Source: an uncultured Actinomycetes bacterium
GTDB taxonomy: Bacteria > Actinomycetota > Actinomycetes > Nanopelagicales > Nanopelagicaceae
Direction: 5' to 3'
DNA: 12,627 bases
NCBI GenBank assembly: GCA_903832395.1
Contig: CAILBF010000016.1
Coordinates: forward strand, 1-12,627
Shown: positions 1-6,683 of the stretch, in pieces
Layout: the number at the start of each line of letters is the position of its first letter
How positions within the stretch are numbered: position 1 is the stretch's first letter
Translations under genes and position numbers: made by a program
The notes under the pieces: model-generated
What the model was told of the DNA's origin: nothing
Seen by the model: only the letters and a program-made list of their open reading frames with translations
Database searches by the model: none

Positions 1-637
1 TTACGAGATCACATTTTTCGCAAAGACCATCCATGCCATAAGCAAAGAGGGCAATCGCTTGCGCTCCCCCAACTGCGTAAACCTCAGTTATTCCAAGAAG
101 TGCACATGTCGCCAAAATAGTTGGATGCGGAAGTCCACCAAATTCACTTTGGGGTGGTGAAGCAACTGCGATAGATGAAACTTTGGCAATTTGAGCCGGA
201 ACTACATTCATCATTACGCTGCTGGGATAAACCGCTCTACCCCCTGGAACATAGAGACCTACCCGATCAACTGGAATCCATTTTTCAGCGACGGTTCCGC
301 CATCTACAACGTGGGTTCTCTTATCGCTTCGGATTTGATCATTGTGGACTTTGCGCACGCGTTCAATAGAGAGTTCAAGGGCGACACGAATCTGCGGGTC
401 AAGTTCTGCAAGGGCGCCGTCCAACGCCGACTGGGGAACACGAATACTTGGTGGAGTTATGCCATCAAACTCTTGCGCTAATTTAATTAAATCTTCTTCA
501 CTTCCATGTTTAACTCGCAACAAAATAGGTTCAATCAAAAGCATTGCTTCGGCGACATCTAGTGGGGCTCGCGGGAGTTCGCGCTTGTACTCAGCCTTAC
601 TCAAGGCTTTTCCGCGAAAATCTACGAAGCGAATCAT
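1..637 (-). CDS. hisD: Histidinol dehydrogenase, N-terminal part (cut by window edge)
   Basis: HisD is a cytosolic zinc enzyme that carries out the last two steps of histidine synthesis, oxidising L-histidinol to L-histidine with two NAD+. About 212 of the roughly 430 family residues are present, and the frame is still open at base 1. The identity rests on two HisD blocks: the segment around DRVGLYVPGGRAVYPSSVMM, and later GITEVYAVGGAQAIALFAYG, both in the NAD/substrate-binding core. The zinc ligands and catalytic histidines lie in the missing C-terminal half and cannot be checked. The ATG at 637-635 (protein begins MIRFVDFRGK) is the natural family start. It has no clear Shine-Dalgarno sequence, but a TACAAT box lies 6 nt before it, so it may be leaderless. 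It follows dnaE by 55 nt on the same strand. In many actinobacteria hisD likewise lies downstream of the lspA-rluD-dnaE block and starts the his operon, which would continue outside the window. Confidence 0.95.
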   Translation of the reverse strand, partial: MIRFVDFRGKALSKAEYKRELPRAPLDVAEAMLLIEPILLRVKHGSEEDLIKLAQEFDGITPPSIRVPQSALDGALAELDPQIRVALELSIERVRKVHNDQIRSDKRTHVVDGGTVAEKWIPVDRVGLYVPGGRAVYPSSVMMNVVPAQIAKVSSIAVASPPQSEFGGLPHPTILATCALLGITEVYAVGGAQAIALFAYGMDGLCEKCDLV

Positions 638-643
638 TGTGTA

Positions 644-649
644 ATTGTA
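644..649 (-). promoter_or_regulatory. Candidate -10 box for leaderless hisD transcription
   Basis: On the minus strand TACAAT (5 of 6 matches to TATAAT, and fits the actinobacterial TANNNT pattern) ends 6 nt before the hisD ATG. Transcription from such a box would start at or next to the A of the ATG, giving a leaderless mRNA. No good -35 hexamer is seen 16-18 nt upstream. Leaderless initiation is common in actinobacteria. This site is inferred from position and sequence alone. Confidence 0.4.
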
Positions 650-692
650 ACCGTGGGAACCTGGCCCCAGGAGCAGAATTAGTGAGCAGGCC

Positions 693-3600
693 TTAGACCA
701 AGCAGTTGGGGCCCAAGATTGATTTCAAATCGGCGCTCAAACTCGGTGAGGCAGTGACCAGAGCATCAATTTTCATATGCGTGTTACTACCGTTGTCATT
801 GATTTGTAGATGGACTTCGCGTTTACCAGGGTGAGAGCGCAGTATTTCTTTGATGCGATCAACAATTGGCGGCGTGCATTGTGACATAGGAAGCGAGATA
901 ACCAGAGGACCAGCTGGTCCCATTGAAATATCTGGCATCGTCATTTCAAGGGCGGTAAAGCGCAACGTATCTTCGCGCCGATCTACTCGACCCCGTACCG
1001 TCACTATTCTGTCTTCGGTCAATGACATTGAATATTGGTTGTACGTATTTGCAAAAAAGAGAACCTCTAGTGAACCTTCTAGATCCTCAACGGTTACGAC
1101 GGCCCATGAGGCCCCTTGACGCGAAACTTTGCGCGTAACGCTCGTAATCAATCCGCCGATAGTCACAATTGATTCACTTTGTGCGCCATCATCGACTAAC
1201 TCACTAATACTCATATCCGTACTTGCCCGAAGCACGTGTTCTACTCCAAGCAGAGGATGATCAGAGACATAAAGACCGAGCATCTCACGCTCATAGCTGA
1301 GCAACATTGTTTTATCCCATTCGCCTTTTGGGATCTCCAAATCAAGGGTCTCGGCATGACTAATTGAATCGCCGCCAAATAAATCGAACTGCCCTATAGC
1401 ATCTGCCCGTTTTGTTTCGATCACTGAATCAATAGCCTCTAAATAAATAGACATCAATCCCTTTCGGGTAACGCCCATTGAACCAAATGCGCCGGCTTTG
1501 ATGAGAGATTCAATAGTTTTCTTATTGCACACTTGTGCATCGACTTTAGCTAGAAAATCACCAAATGATGTAAATCGGCCTTTGGTCTCGCGTGCATTCT
1601 TAATCGATGCAACGACTCCCTCACCAACATTTCGAATGGCAGCTAAACCAAAACGAATATCGATTCCACGTGGCGTATATTCGGCATCGGATTCATTGAT
1701 ATCGGGCTCTAAAACTTTGATACCCATGCGGCGGCACTCACTCAAGTAAAGCGCTGATTTGTCCTTGTCGTCGCGCACACTGGTCAAAAGCGCAGCCATG
1801 TACTCTGTTGGATAATTAGCCTTTAAGTAGCCGGTCCAGTAAGAAACGACGCCATAACCTGCCGAGTGCGCTCGGTTGAATGCGTAGTCGGAGAACGGGA
1901 TGAGAACATCCCACAATCTTTTAATCGCAGCGGTTGAATAACCATTGGCTTTCATGCCCGCTTCGAATGGTACGTACTCTTTATCCAAAATATTCTTATC
2001 TTTTTTACCCATCGCCTTGCGAAGTAAATCCGCACGACCAAGAGAAAAACCGGCGACTTTTTGAGCAATCGCCATAACCTGTTCCTGATAAACGATTAAT
2101 CCATACGTATCACCGAGAATGTCTTTTAAGGCATCGACTAACTCAGGGTGAATTGGCTCGACGGGTTTCCGGCCATTCTTACGATCGGCATAGTTATTGT
2201 GCGCATTTTCTCCCATTGGACCAGGGCGATAAAGCGCGATAACAGCTGAAATATCTTGAAAGGAATCGGGCGACATAGATCGAAGTAACGCCCGCATTGG
2301 GCCGCCATCTAGTTGAAAGACGCCAAGCGTGTCACCGCGCGCAAGAAGCTCATAAGTTTTCTTATCATCGAGGGTTAGATCCTCTAGAACTATATCGATA
2401 CCTTGGTTTGCTTTGATATTAATAAGTGCATCATCTAAAACTGAAAGGTTTCTAAGTCCAAGAAAATCCATCTTGAGAAGACCGATGGCTTCGCATGCGC
2501 CCATGTCAAACTGTGTGATGATTGCGCCGTCGGCTTCGCGTCGGTGAATTGGAATGACGTCCAGCAAAGGTTCGCGCGAAAGAATTACGCCGGCTGCATG
2601 TACGCCCCATTGACGTTTTAAACCCTCAAGACCCCGAGCAGTATCGACTACACGCTTAGAGTCTGGGTCGGATTCATAGAGTGAGCGGAACTCGCCAGCT
2701 TCACCATATCTATCATCTTTAGGATTGAACACTCCCCCTAAAGAAATATCTTTTCCCATAACTGATGGCGGCAGAGCCTTAGTGAGCTTCTCACCAACCA
2801 CATATGGATAACCAAGAACACGCGTTGAATCCTTAATCGCCTGTTTAGATTTAATTGTTCCGTACGTAATGATCTGAGCGACGCGGTCTTCGCCGTATTT
2901 AGTAGTTGCATATCGAATCATTTCGCTGCGTCTGCGCTCGTCAAAGTCCAAATCGATATCAGGCATAGAGATACGTTCTGGATTTAAAAACCGTTCAAAC
3001 AAAAGTCCGTGTTCGAGTGGATCAAGACCGGTTATTCCAAGGGCATATGCAACGAGCGAACCAGCTGCCGAACCTCGCCCTGGGCCAACTCGAATTCTAA
3101 CAGTTTTGGCATGAGCAACTAAATCTGCGACAACTAAAAAGTAACCAGGAAAGCCCATTGCCTCCATAACACCGAGTTCGTAAGCCAGACGGGCTTTGTG
3201 CTCAGGTGTTACACGATCGCCCATGCGAGCGATTAGACCGCGCTCTGCCTCTTTTTTAAGCCATGAATCTTCGGTTTCACCGGCGGGCACGCTAAATTGC
3301 GGCAGAAGGTTTTCGCCTTCGCGCAGGGTCACATTGCAGCGCTCTGCAATAAGTAATGTGTTGTCACAACTTTCAGGAACCTCTTTGAAGAGCTCACGCA
3401 TTTGGGCCGCTGTTTTGACGTAAAAACTATCATTGTCGAATTTAAATCGCTTTGGATCTGCCAGAGTAGATCCAGATTGGACGCAAAGAAGCGCTTCATG
3501 TGCAGGTGCATCCGACTGTAATGTGTAGTGAAGATCGTTCGTTGCAAGGAGAGGCAAGCCGAGTTCTTTACCCAGTTTTAAAAGATCGGCCTTAACTCGA

Positions 3601-4190
3601 CTTTCAACATCAATTCCATGATCCATAATCTCTAAATAAAAATTGCCTACACCGAAAATATCGCGATAATCACTGGCCGCTTTAATCGCCTCTTTATAAG
3701 CACCCATGCGTAATCGAGTTTGGACTTCTCCGCCGGGGCAACCAGTCGTAGCAATTAACCCAGTTGAATACTGTGCCAAAATCTCTCTATCCATGCGTGG
3801 CTTGTAGTAGTAGCCCTCGAGTGAGGCAAGAGAGGAGAGTCGGAAGAGATTGCCTAAGCCAACATTGTTTTCGGCCAAAATCGTCATGTGCGTATATGCG
3901 CCGCCACCGGATACATCGTCCTCGCCACCATCGGCCCACTTGACGCGCTTTTTTTCTAACCGTGATTCGGGTGCTACATATGCCTCGATGCCAATGATTG
4001 GTTTGATTCCAACCTTTTTGGCACTCTTATAAAAATCGAAGGCGCCGAAAACATTTCCATGATCTGTCATCGCAATCGCTGGCATTTTCTGCCGAACTGC
4101 TTCATCCATTAACGCACCCACGCGTGCGGCACCGTCGAGCATTGAATACTCGGTGTGAACGTGAAGGTGAACGAAATTATCTGATGACAT
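693..4190 (-). CDS. dnaE: DNA polymerase III alpha subunit (replicative)
   Basis: This is the catalytic subunit of the replicative polymerase, 1165 residues and full length for actinobacterial DnaE1. Visible domain order: N-terminal PHP domain (about 1-290), palm/thumb/fingers (about 300-850), helix-hairpin-helix region, beta-clamp motif Q934-F938 (QFDLF), OB fold (about 1005-1085) and C-terminal domain. The catalytic aspartates are D411 and D413 in PDIDLDF and D575 in MDFLGL. By alignment from memory to mycobacterial DnaE1, all nine PHP metal ligands are present: H10, H12, D19, H44, E69, H101, C151, D219 and H221. This implies a working PHP 3'-5' proofreading exonuclease, as in mycobacteria. 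The ATG at 4190 begins MSSDNFVHLHVHTEYS, with the conserved PHP motif directly after it. The gene starts 19 nt after the rluD stop and I see no clear Shine-Dalgarno sequence, so translation may depend on coupling to rluD. No frameshift or missing motif is seen. Confidence 0.98.
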   Translation of the reverse strand: MSSDNFVHLHVHTEYSMLDGAARVGALMDEAVRQKMPAIAMTDHGNVFGAFDFYKSAKKVGIKPIIGIEAYVAPESRLEKKRVKWADGGEDDVSGGGAYTHMTILAENNVGLGNLFRLSSLASLEGYYYKPRMDREILAQYSTGLIATTGCPGGEVQTRLRMGAYKEAIKAASDYRDIFGVGNFYLEIMDHGIDVESRVKADLLKLGKELGLPLLATNDLHYTLQSDAPAHEALLCVQSGSTLADPKRFKFDNDSFYVKTAAQMRELFKEVPESCDNTLLIAERCNVTLREGENLLPQFSVPAGETEDSWLKKEAERGLIARMGDRVTPEHKARLAYELGVMEAMGFPGYFLVVADLVAHAKTVRIRVGPGRGSAAGSLVAYALGITGLDPLEHGLLFERFLNPERISMPDIDLDFDERRRSEMIRYATTKYGEDRVAQIITYGTIKSKQAIKDSTRVLGYPYVVGEKLTKALPPSVMGKDISLGGVFNPKDDRYGEAGEFRSLYESDPDSKRVVDTARGLEGLKRQWGVHAAGVILSREPLLDVIPIHRREADGAIITQFDMGACEAIGLLKMDFLGLRNLSVLDDALINIKANQGIDIVLEDLTLDDKKTYELLARGDTLGVFQLDGGPMRALLRSMSPDSFQDISAVIALYRPGPMGENAHNNYADRKNGRKPVEPIHPELVDALKDILGDTYGLIVYQEQVMAIAQKVAGFSLGRADLLRKAMGKKDKNILDKEYVPFEAGMKANGYSTAAIKRLWDVLIPFSDYAFNRAHSAGYGVVSYWTGYLKANYPTEYMAALLTSVRDDKDKSALYLSECRRMGIKVLEPDINESDAEYTPRGIDIRFGLAAIRNVGEGVVASIKNARETKGRFTSFGDFLAKVDAQVCNKKTIESLIKAGAFGSMGVTRKGLMSIYLEAIDSVIETKRADAIGQFDLFGGDSISHAETLDLEIPKGEWDKTMLLSYEREMLGLYVSDHPLLGVEHVLRASTDMSISELVDDGAQSESIVTIGGLITSVTRKVSRQGASWAVVTVEDLEGSLEVLFFANTYNQYSMSLTEDRIVTVRGRVDRREDTLRFTALEMTMPDISMGPAGPLVISLPMSQCTPPIVDRIKEILRSHPGKREVHLQINDNGSNTHMKIDALVTASPSLSADLKSILGPNCLV

Positions 4191-4209
4191 AGGTGCTTAA
4201 GGCTAATAC

Positions 4210-5151
4210 TTAGGGCAAGACAGCATCAGATAGCAACGCCAGTGAGCGTGTGAGATCGGCTGGATATGGCGCGGTGAAGTTGAGTTTGGCGCCAGTAATA
4301 GGGTGTGCAAAACGTAACTCTTTCGCATGAAGCCAAGGCCGTGACATTTCAAGGCTCTTGGCTAGAACTGGATCTGCGCCATACGTCGTGTCCCCCACGA
4401 GCGGATGATTGAGTGCCGAGAAATGCACGCGTATTTGGTGGGTGCGTCCAGTCTCTAACTCAACTTTCACAAGTGAGACCGCACGATAAAACTCAATTAC
4501 CTCATAATGCGTAATGGATTCCTTGCCAGTTCCAACAACGGCAAAACGATGATCTTCCTTCGGGTGACGATCAATTGGGGCATCAATCGTTCCCGTTGTG
4601 GGATCCATGTGGCCCTGGATTAATGCATGATAAATTTTTTCAACAGTGCGCGTTCTGAATGCATCTTTCAAAACCGTGAATGCCCGATCACTCTTTGCAA
4701 CGATCATGAGGCCGCTTGTTCCCACATCTAATCGATGGACAATTCCTTGACGCTCAGCGGCGCCACTCGTAGAGATAATGTAGCCAGCAGCACTCAATGC
4801 ACCGACAACCGTTGGTCCCGTCCAACCAGGACTTGGGTGCGCGGCGCAACCTACAGGTTTATTTATGACAACAATGTCATCATCTTCATAAACTATTTCA
4901 AGTCCATCAATAGGTGTCAATGGAATTGCAACAGTATTAATCGGAGCTGGAAGAAGTACCTCGATAATCTGTCCCGCAGTGACCCGTTCAGATTTGAGCA
5001 TCGCTCTACCTGCGGTAGTGATGTCTCCATCATCGAGCAGTTTTACAACTGACGTGCGCGATAAGCCTAGAACGCGAGTAAGGGCGCTATCTATGCGCTC
5101 TCCTGCCACTCCCTCAGGTACGGCAAGTGTTCGCAACTCTCGGTTACTCAT
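4210..5151 (-). CDS. rluD: RluA/RluD-family 23S rRNA pseudouridine synthase
   Basis: This 313-residue enzyme isomerises uridine to pseudouridine in RNA; RluD itself modifies helix 69 of 23S rRNA. An S4 RNA-binding domain occupies about residues 17-70 (GERIDSALTRVLGLSRTSVVKLLDDG). The catalytic RluA domain follows, with the H139-R140-L141-D142 motif (HRLDVGTSG), where D142 is the catalytic aspartate. The motif ETGRTHQIRVH and the segment LVGDTTYG come later. The length and the S4 domain point to the RluD branch, but the exact target uridines cannot be read from sequence, so RluA or RluC specificity is not excluded. The ATG overlaps the lspA stop codon as ATGA, and an AAAGGA Shine-Dalgarno sequence sits about 9 nt upstream inside lspA, so the two are translationally coupled. 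The lspA-rluD-dnaE order is typical of actinobacteria. Confidence 0.93.
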   Translation of the reverse strand: MSNRELRTLAVPEGVAGERIDSALTRVLGLSRTSVVKLLDDGDITTAGRAMLKSERVTAGQIIEVLLPAPINTVAIPLTPIDGLEIVYEDDDIVVINKPVGCAAHPSPGWTGPTVVGALSAAGYIISTSGAAERQGIVHRLDVGTSGLMIVAKSDRAFTVLKDAFRTRTVEKIYHALIQGHMDPTTGTIDAPIDRHPKEDHRFAVVGTGKESITHYEVIEFYRAVSLVKVELETGRTHQIRVHFSALNHPLVGDTTYGADPVLAKSLEMSRPWLHAKELRFAHPITGAKLNFTAPYPADLTRSLALLSDAVLP

Positions 5152-5633
5152 GGCGTTAAATCCTTTTTTACAATGGGCGGAATATTACGTACCGACAGGA
5201 CAACTGACAGTGCAGCAGCAATAACGATCGACGAATCGGCTACATTGAATATAGGCCAATGCGGCAGTTGCATCCAATCGATGACATGACCGCGTAAAAA
5301 GCCGGGTTCACGAAAGATACGATCCATGAGGTTTCCCAAAATACCGCCCATGACGAGACCAAGGACGACTATCCAGCCCTTGGAAGTAATTTGTGGGGTT
5401 ATGTAGAGAATGCCAATCATGACTGCGCAGCTAAAAAATGAGAAAAGCAAGGTGGCGCTGGTGGCAAATGAAAATGCAGCTCCAGAGTTGCGCACAAGTG
5501 TGAGCTGGAAAAAACTACCTAGGATTTTTACGCGATCGTGATTCGATAACTGATTTACCGCCCAGGCTTTCGTAGCTAAATCGAGAATCCAGATGAACCA
5601 GGCAACACTTAAAAGTGTTCGCCACCTTTGCAC
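5148..5633 (-). CDS. lspA: Lipoprotein signal peptidase (signal peptidase II)
   Basis: LspA is an inner-membrane aspartyl protease that removes the signal peptide from diacylglyceryl-modified prolipoproteins. The 161-residue product has the usual length and about four membrane segments (near residues 6-26, 60-79, 86-103 and 131-149). Family motifs are present: R48-N49-S-G-A-A-F, G100-N-L-M-D-R, the catalytic D119 in HVIDW and the catalytic D133 in FNVADS. I chose the GTG at 5633 because it gives MQRWRTLLSVAW, placing the first membrane helix right at the N-terminus as in the family. It begins 2 nt after the stop of the DksA-like gene. The open frame extends further upstream to 5735, but that adds about 34 residues with no family resemblance, all within the upstream gene. 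A GGAAG sequence lies about 13 nt before the GTG, a slightly long spacing. The stop overlaps the rluD start. Confidence 0.95.
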   Translation of the reverse strand: MQRWRTLLSVAWFIWILDLATKAWAVNQLSNHDRVKILGSFFQLTLVRNSGAAFSFATSATLLFSFFSCAVMIGILYITPQITSKGWIVVLGLVMGGILGNLMDRIFREPGFLRGHVIDWMQLPHWPIFNVADSSIVIAAALSVVLSVRNIPPIVKKDLTP

Positions 5634-5635
5634 CT

Positions 5636-6406
5636 TTAGCGCCGTTCTTCCTTTTGCTTGCAGAGCATGCAAAGCGTTGCGCGCGGAAATACTTGTAAGC
5701 GTGCCTTTCCGATTGCATTGCCACACTCTTCGCAATATCCGTATCGCTTTGAATCAATTCGGTCCAGAGCGCGCTCCGTTTGTAAAACCATATCGCGGGC
5801 GTTAATGACGAGTGACATTTCATGCTCACGTTCGAAAGTCTTAGTACCGGCATCGGCTTGATCATCGCCAGCGCCTTCGCCAGACTCTTGAATGAGTGAG
5901 TCCATTTCCTTCTCAACAATTGCCAACTCTTGGCGCAATCGTTCAAGCTCTTTGGAAATTTCAGTACGAATCGTTTTCAACTCTGCCGCTGTCCAAGGAA
6001 TCTCTGATTCGCTGACAACAATTGGAGTTGGGGCAGTTTTAATTGGCTTGAGCGGTGCAACTTTTTTTGCACTCTTGGTAGGACGTGGTGGAGGCGGCAT
6101 TACAAGTCGGCGCTCTTGAACAACGGGAGCCACAACTGGCGCAGTTACGGTTGAGACTGACACAGTCTGTGATTTTTCATCAACGGTCAACGTTGTCTTT
6201 GTGGCCGTCGCTTTGGCGCCTGCCTTCTTCACCGGAATACTCTTTACTGCGCTCTTTTTCGCAACGGCCTTTTTAACAACGGGCTTCTTGGCGATGGCTT
6301 TTTTCACGGCGGCTTTTTTAGCCACTGGAGCTTTGGCGCTCTTGGTTAAGGCCTTTTTTGCAGGAGCCTTTTTGGGAAGAGCTTTCTTTACAGGCTTCTT
6401 GGGCAT
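5636..6406 (-). CDS. TraR/DksA-family C4 zinc-finger protein with Lys/Ala-rich N-terminal tail
   Basis: This 256-residue protein has three parts. Residues 1 to about 70 are a lysine/alanine/proline-rich low-complexity tail (runs such as KKAPAKKALTK), resembling histone H1-like tails. A Pro/Val-rich linker follows to about 135. The DksA-like module (about 139-256) has a helical hairpin (139-175 and 191-217) whose tip carries D182-Q-A-D185, and a zinc finger with C225, C228, C246 and C249 (C-x2-C-x17-C-x2-C). Family members bind RNA polymerase through the secondary channel and alter initiation; whether this one does is not shown, and the tip only approximates the DksA DxxDxA motif. The tail could bind DNA or other nucleic acid (inference). 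The ATG at 6406 was chosen over one at 6457 because a good promoter ends 7 nt upstream of it and the extra 17 residues look unlike the family. A DksA-like gene beside lspA and ileS is usual in actinobacteria. Confidence 0.88.
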   Translation of the reverse strand: MPKKPVKKALPKKAPAKKALTKSAKAPVAKKAAVKKAIAKKPVVKKAVAKKSAVKSIPVKKAGAKATATKTTLTVDEKSQTVSVSTVTAPVVAPVVQERRLVMPPPPRPTKSAKKVAPLKPIKTAPTPIVVSESEIPWTAAELKTIRTEISKELERLRQELAIVEKEMDSLIQESGEGAGDDQADAGTKTFEREHEMSLVINARDMVLQTERALDRIDSKRYGYCEECGNAIGKARLQVFPRATLCMLCKQKEERR

Positions 6407-6413
6407 GACGCGA

Positions 6414-6442
6414 ACCTTATGCCGATGCACTATGTATATCAA
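6414..6442 (-). promoter_or_regulatory. Candidate promoter of the dksA-like/lspA/rluD/dnaE operon
   Basis: On the minus strand, TTGATA (6442-6437; 5 of 6 matches to TTGACA) is followed by a 17-bp spacer and TAAGGT (6419-6414; fits actinobacterial TANNNT). The -10 box ends 7 nt before the ATG at 6406, so the transcript would begin at about the start codon and be leaderless. The AAGG within the -10 box could instead act as a Shine-Dalgarno sequence if transcription starts further upstream. It is the only strong promoter-like pair I see for this operon. Confidence 0.55.
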
Positions 6443-6477
6443 CTGCGCCACGGACAATTTTGATCACTTCCATGGCC

Positions 6478-6483
6478 TAGACT
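6478..6483 (+). promoter_or_regulatory. Weak candidate -10 box for the ileS leader
   Basis: TAGACT fits the loose actinobacterial TANNNT pattern and would place the transcription start near 6490, just ahead of the first T-box helix, giving a leader of about 195 nt. No convincing -35 is present: TTGATC at 6460-6465 is only 12 bp away. This site is inferred mainly from where the T-box must begin. Confidence 0.25.
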
Positions 6484-6496
6484 GTGAGCGCTAACT

Positions 6497-6680
6497 AAAG
6501 ATGGGCGTTGACGGGGCTATCACCTCACGAGTTCGTCGGAAGAAGTGAGTGAAAACTCATCTAGAACCGGCCTTAGTTGGTAGTTAAGTGGCGTGAGTTT
6601 CACGCAAGGTGGGTGGTACCGCGAATCCTGCGACAGCAGCTTTCGTCCCTCCAGAGTTCACTCAATCTCGGAGGTTTTTA
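6497..6680 (+). promoter_or_regulatory. T-box riboswitch controlling ileS translation (tRNA-Ile sensing)
   Basis: The ileS leader contains the T-box signature GGGTGGTACCGCG at 6611-6623 and its partner TTTCGTCCC at 6641-6649. The TGGT bulge (6614-6617) would pair with the NCCA end of uncharged tRNA; its last base T matches a discriminator A, as in tRNA-Ile. Upstream, an ATC isoleucine specifier is seen at 6519-6521 within a short stem I (tentative lower helix 6510-6513 with 6534-6537). A GAAA-capped hairpin (6546-6550/6555-6559) and a perfect 6-bp hairpin (6591-6596/6600-6605) follow. No intrinsic terminator with a T-run is present. Instead a helix that hides the ribosome-binding site follows, so control is translational. 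This agrees with the known actinobacterial ileS T-boxes with a very short stem I. Exact boundaries and stem I pairing are approximate. Confidence 0.9.
6648..6674 (+). promoter_or_regulatory. RBS-sequestering hairpin and Shine-Dalgarno of ileS
   Basis: CCTCC (6648-6652) plus GAG (6654-6656) can pair with CTC (6667-6669) plus GGAGG (6670-6674), leaving one bulged A and a 10-nt loop. GGAGG is the ileS Shine-Dalgarno sequence, 9 nt before the ATG at 6684. The alternative T-box helix pairs GGTGGG (6608-6613) with CCCTCC (6647-6652), using the same strand, so the two folds exclude each other. This hairpin also decides the start: the RBS serves 6684, not the GTG at 6609 that lies inside the T-box. 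Confidence 0.85.
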
Positions 6681-6683
6681 ATA

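Noticed and set aside
660..671. Perfect 5-bp inverted repeat CCTGG-CC-CCAGG between dnaE and hisD
   Set aside because: The spacer is only 2 nt, too tight for an RNA hairpin, there is no T-run, and a palindrome this short is expected by chance. An operator is possible but unsupported.
5634..5735. Extension of lspA to an upstream start at 5735
   Set aside because: It overlaps the zinc-finger coding region of the upstream gene and adds about 34 polar residues before the first membrane helix, unlike the family. The GTG at 5633 gives normal length.
5515..5946. A 143-codon open frame on the minus strand across the DksA-like/lspA junction
   Set aside because: It overlaps two well-supported genes in another frame, is rich in Lys, Arg and Ser without any family motif, and has no independent ribosome-binding site.
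6407..6457. An upstream ATG at 6457 extending the DksA-like protein by 17 residues
   Set aside because: The extension runs across the promoter-like TTGATA/TAAGGT pair and its residues do not resemble the basic tail. The ATG at 6406 is better placed.
6460..6483. TTGATC and TAGACT as a full ileS promoter
   Set aside because: The spacer is only 12 bp, too short for a sigma-70-type promoter. Only TAGACT was kept, as a weak -10 candidate.
6609..6683. An in-frame GTG at 6609 that would extend IleRS by 25 residues
   Set aside because: The GTG lies inside the T-box signature, has no Shine-Dalgarno sequence, and the extra residues are a translation of the riboswitch. The GGAGG at 6670-6674 clearly serves the ATG at 6684.
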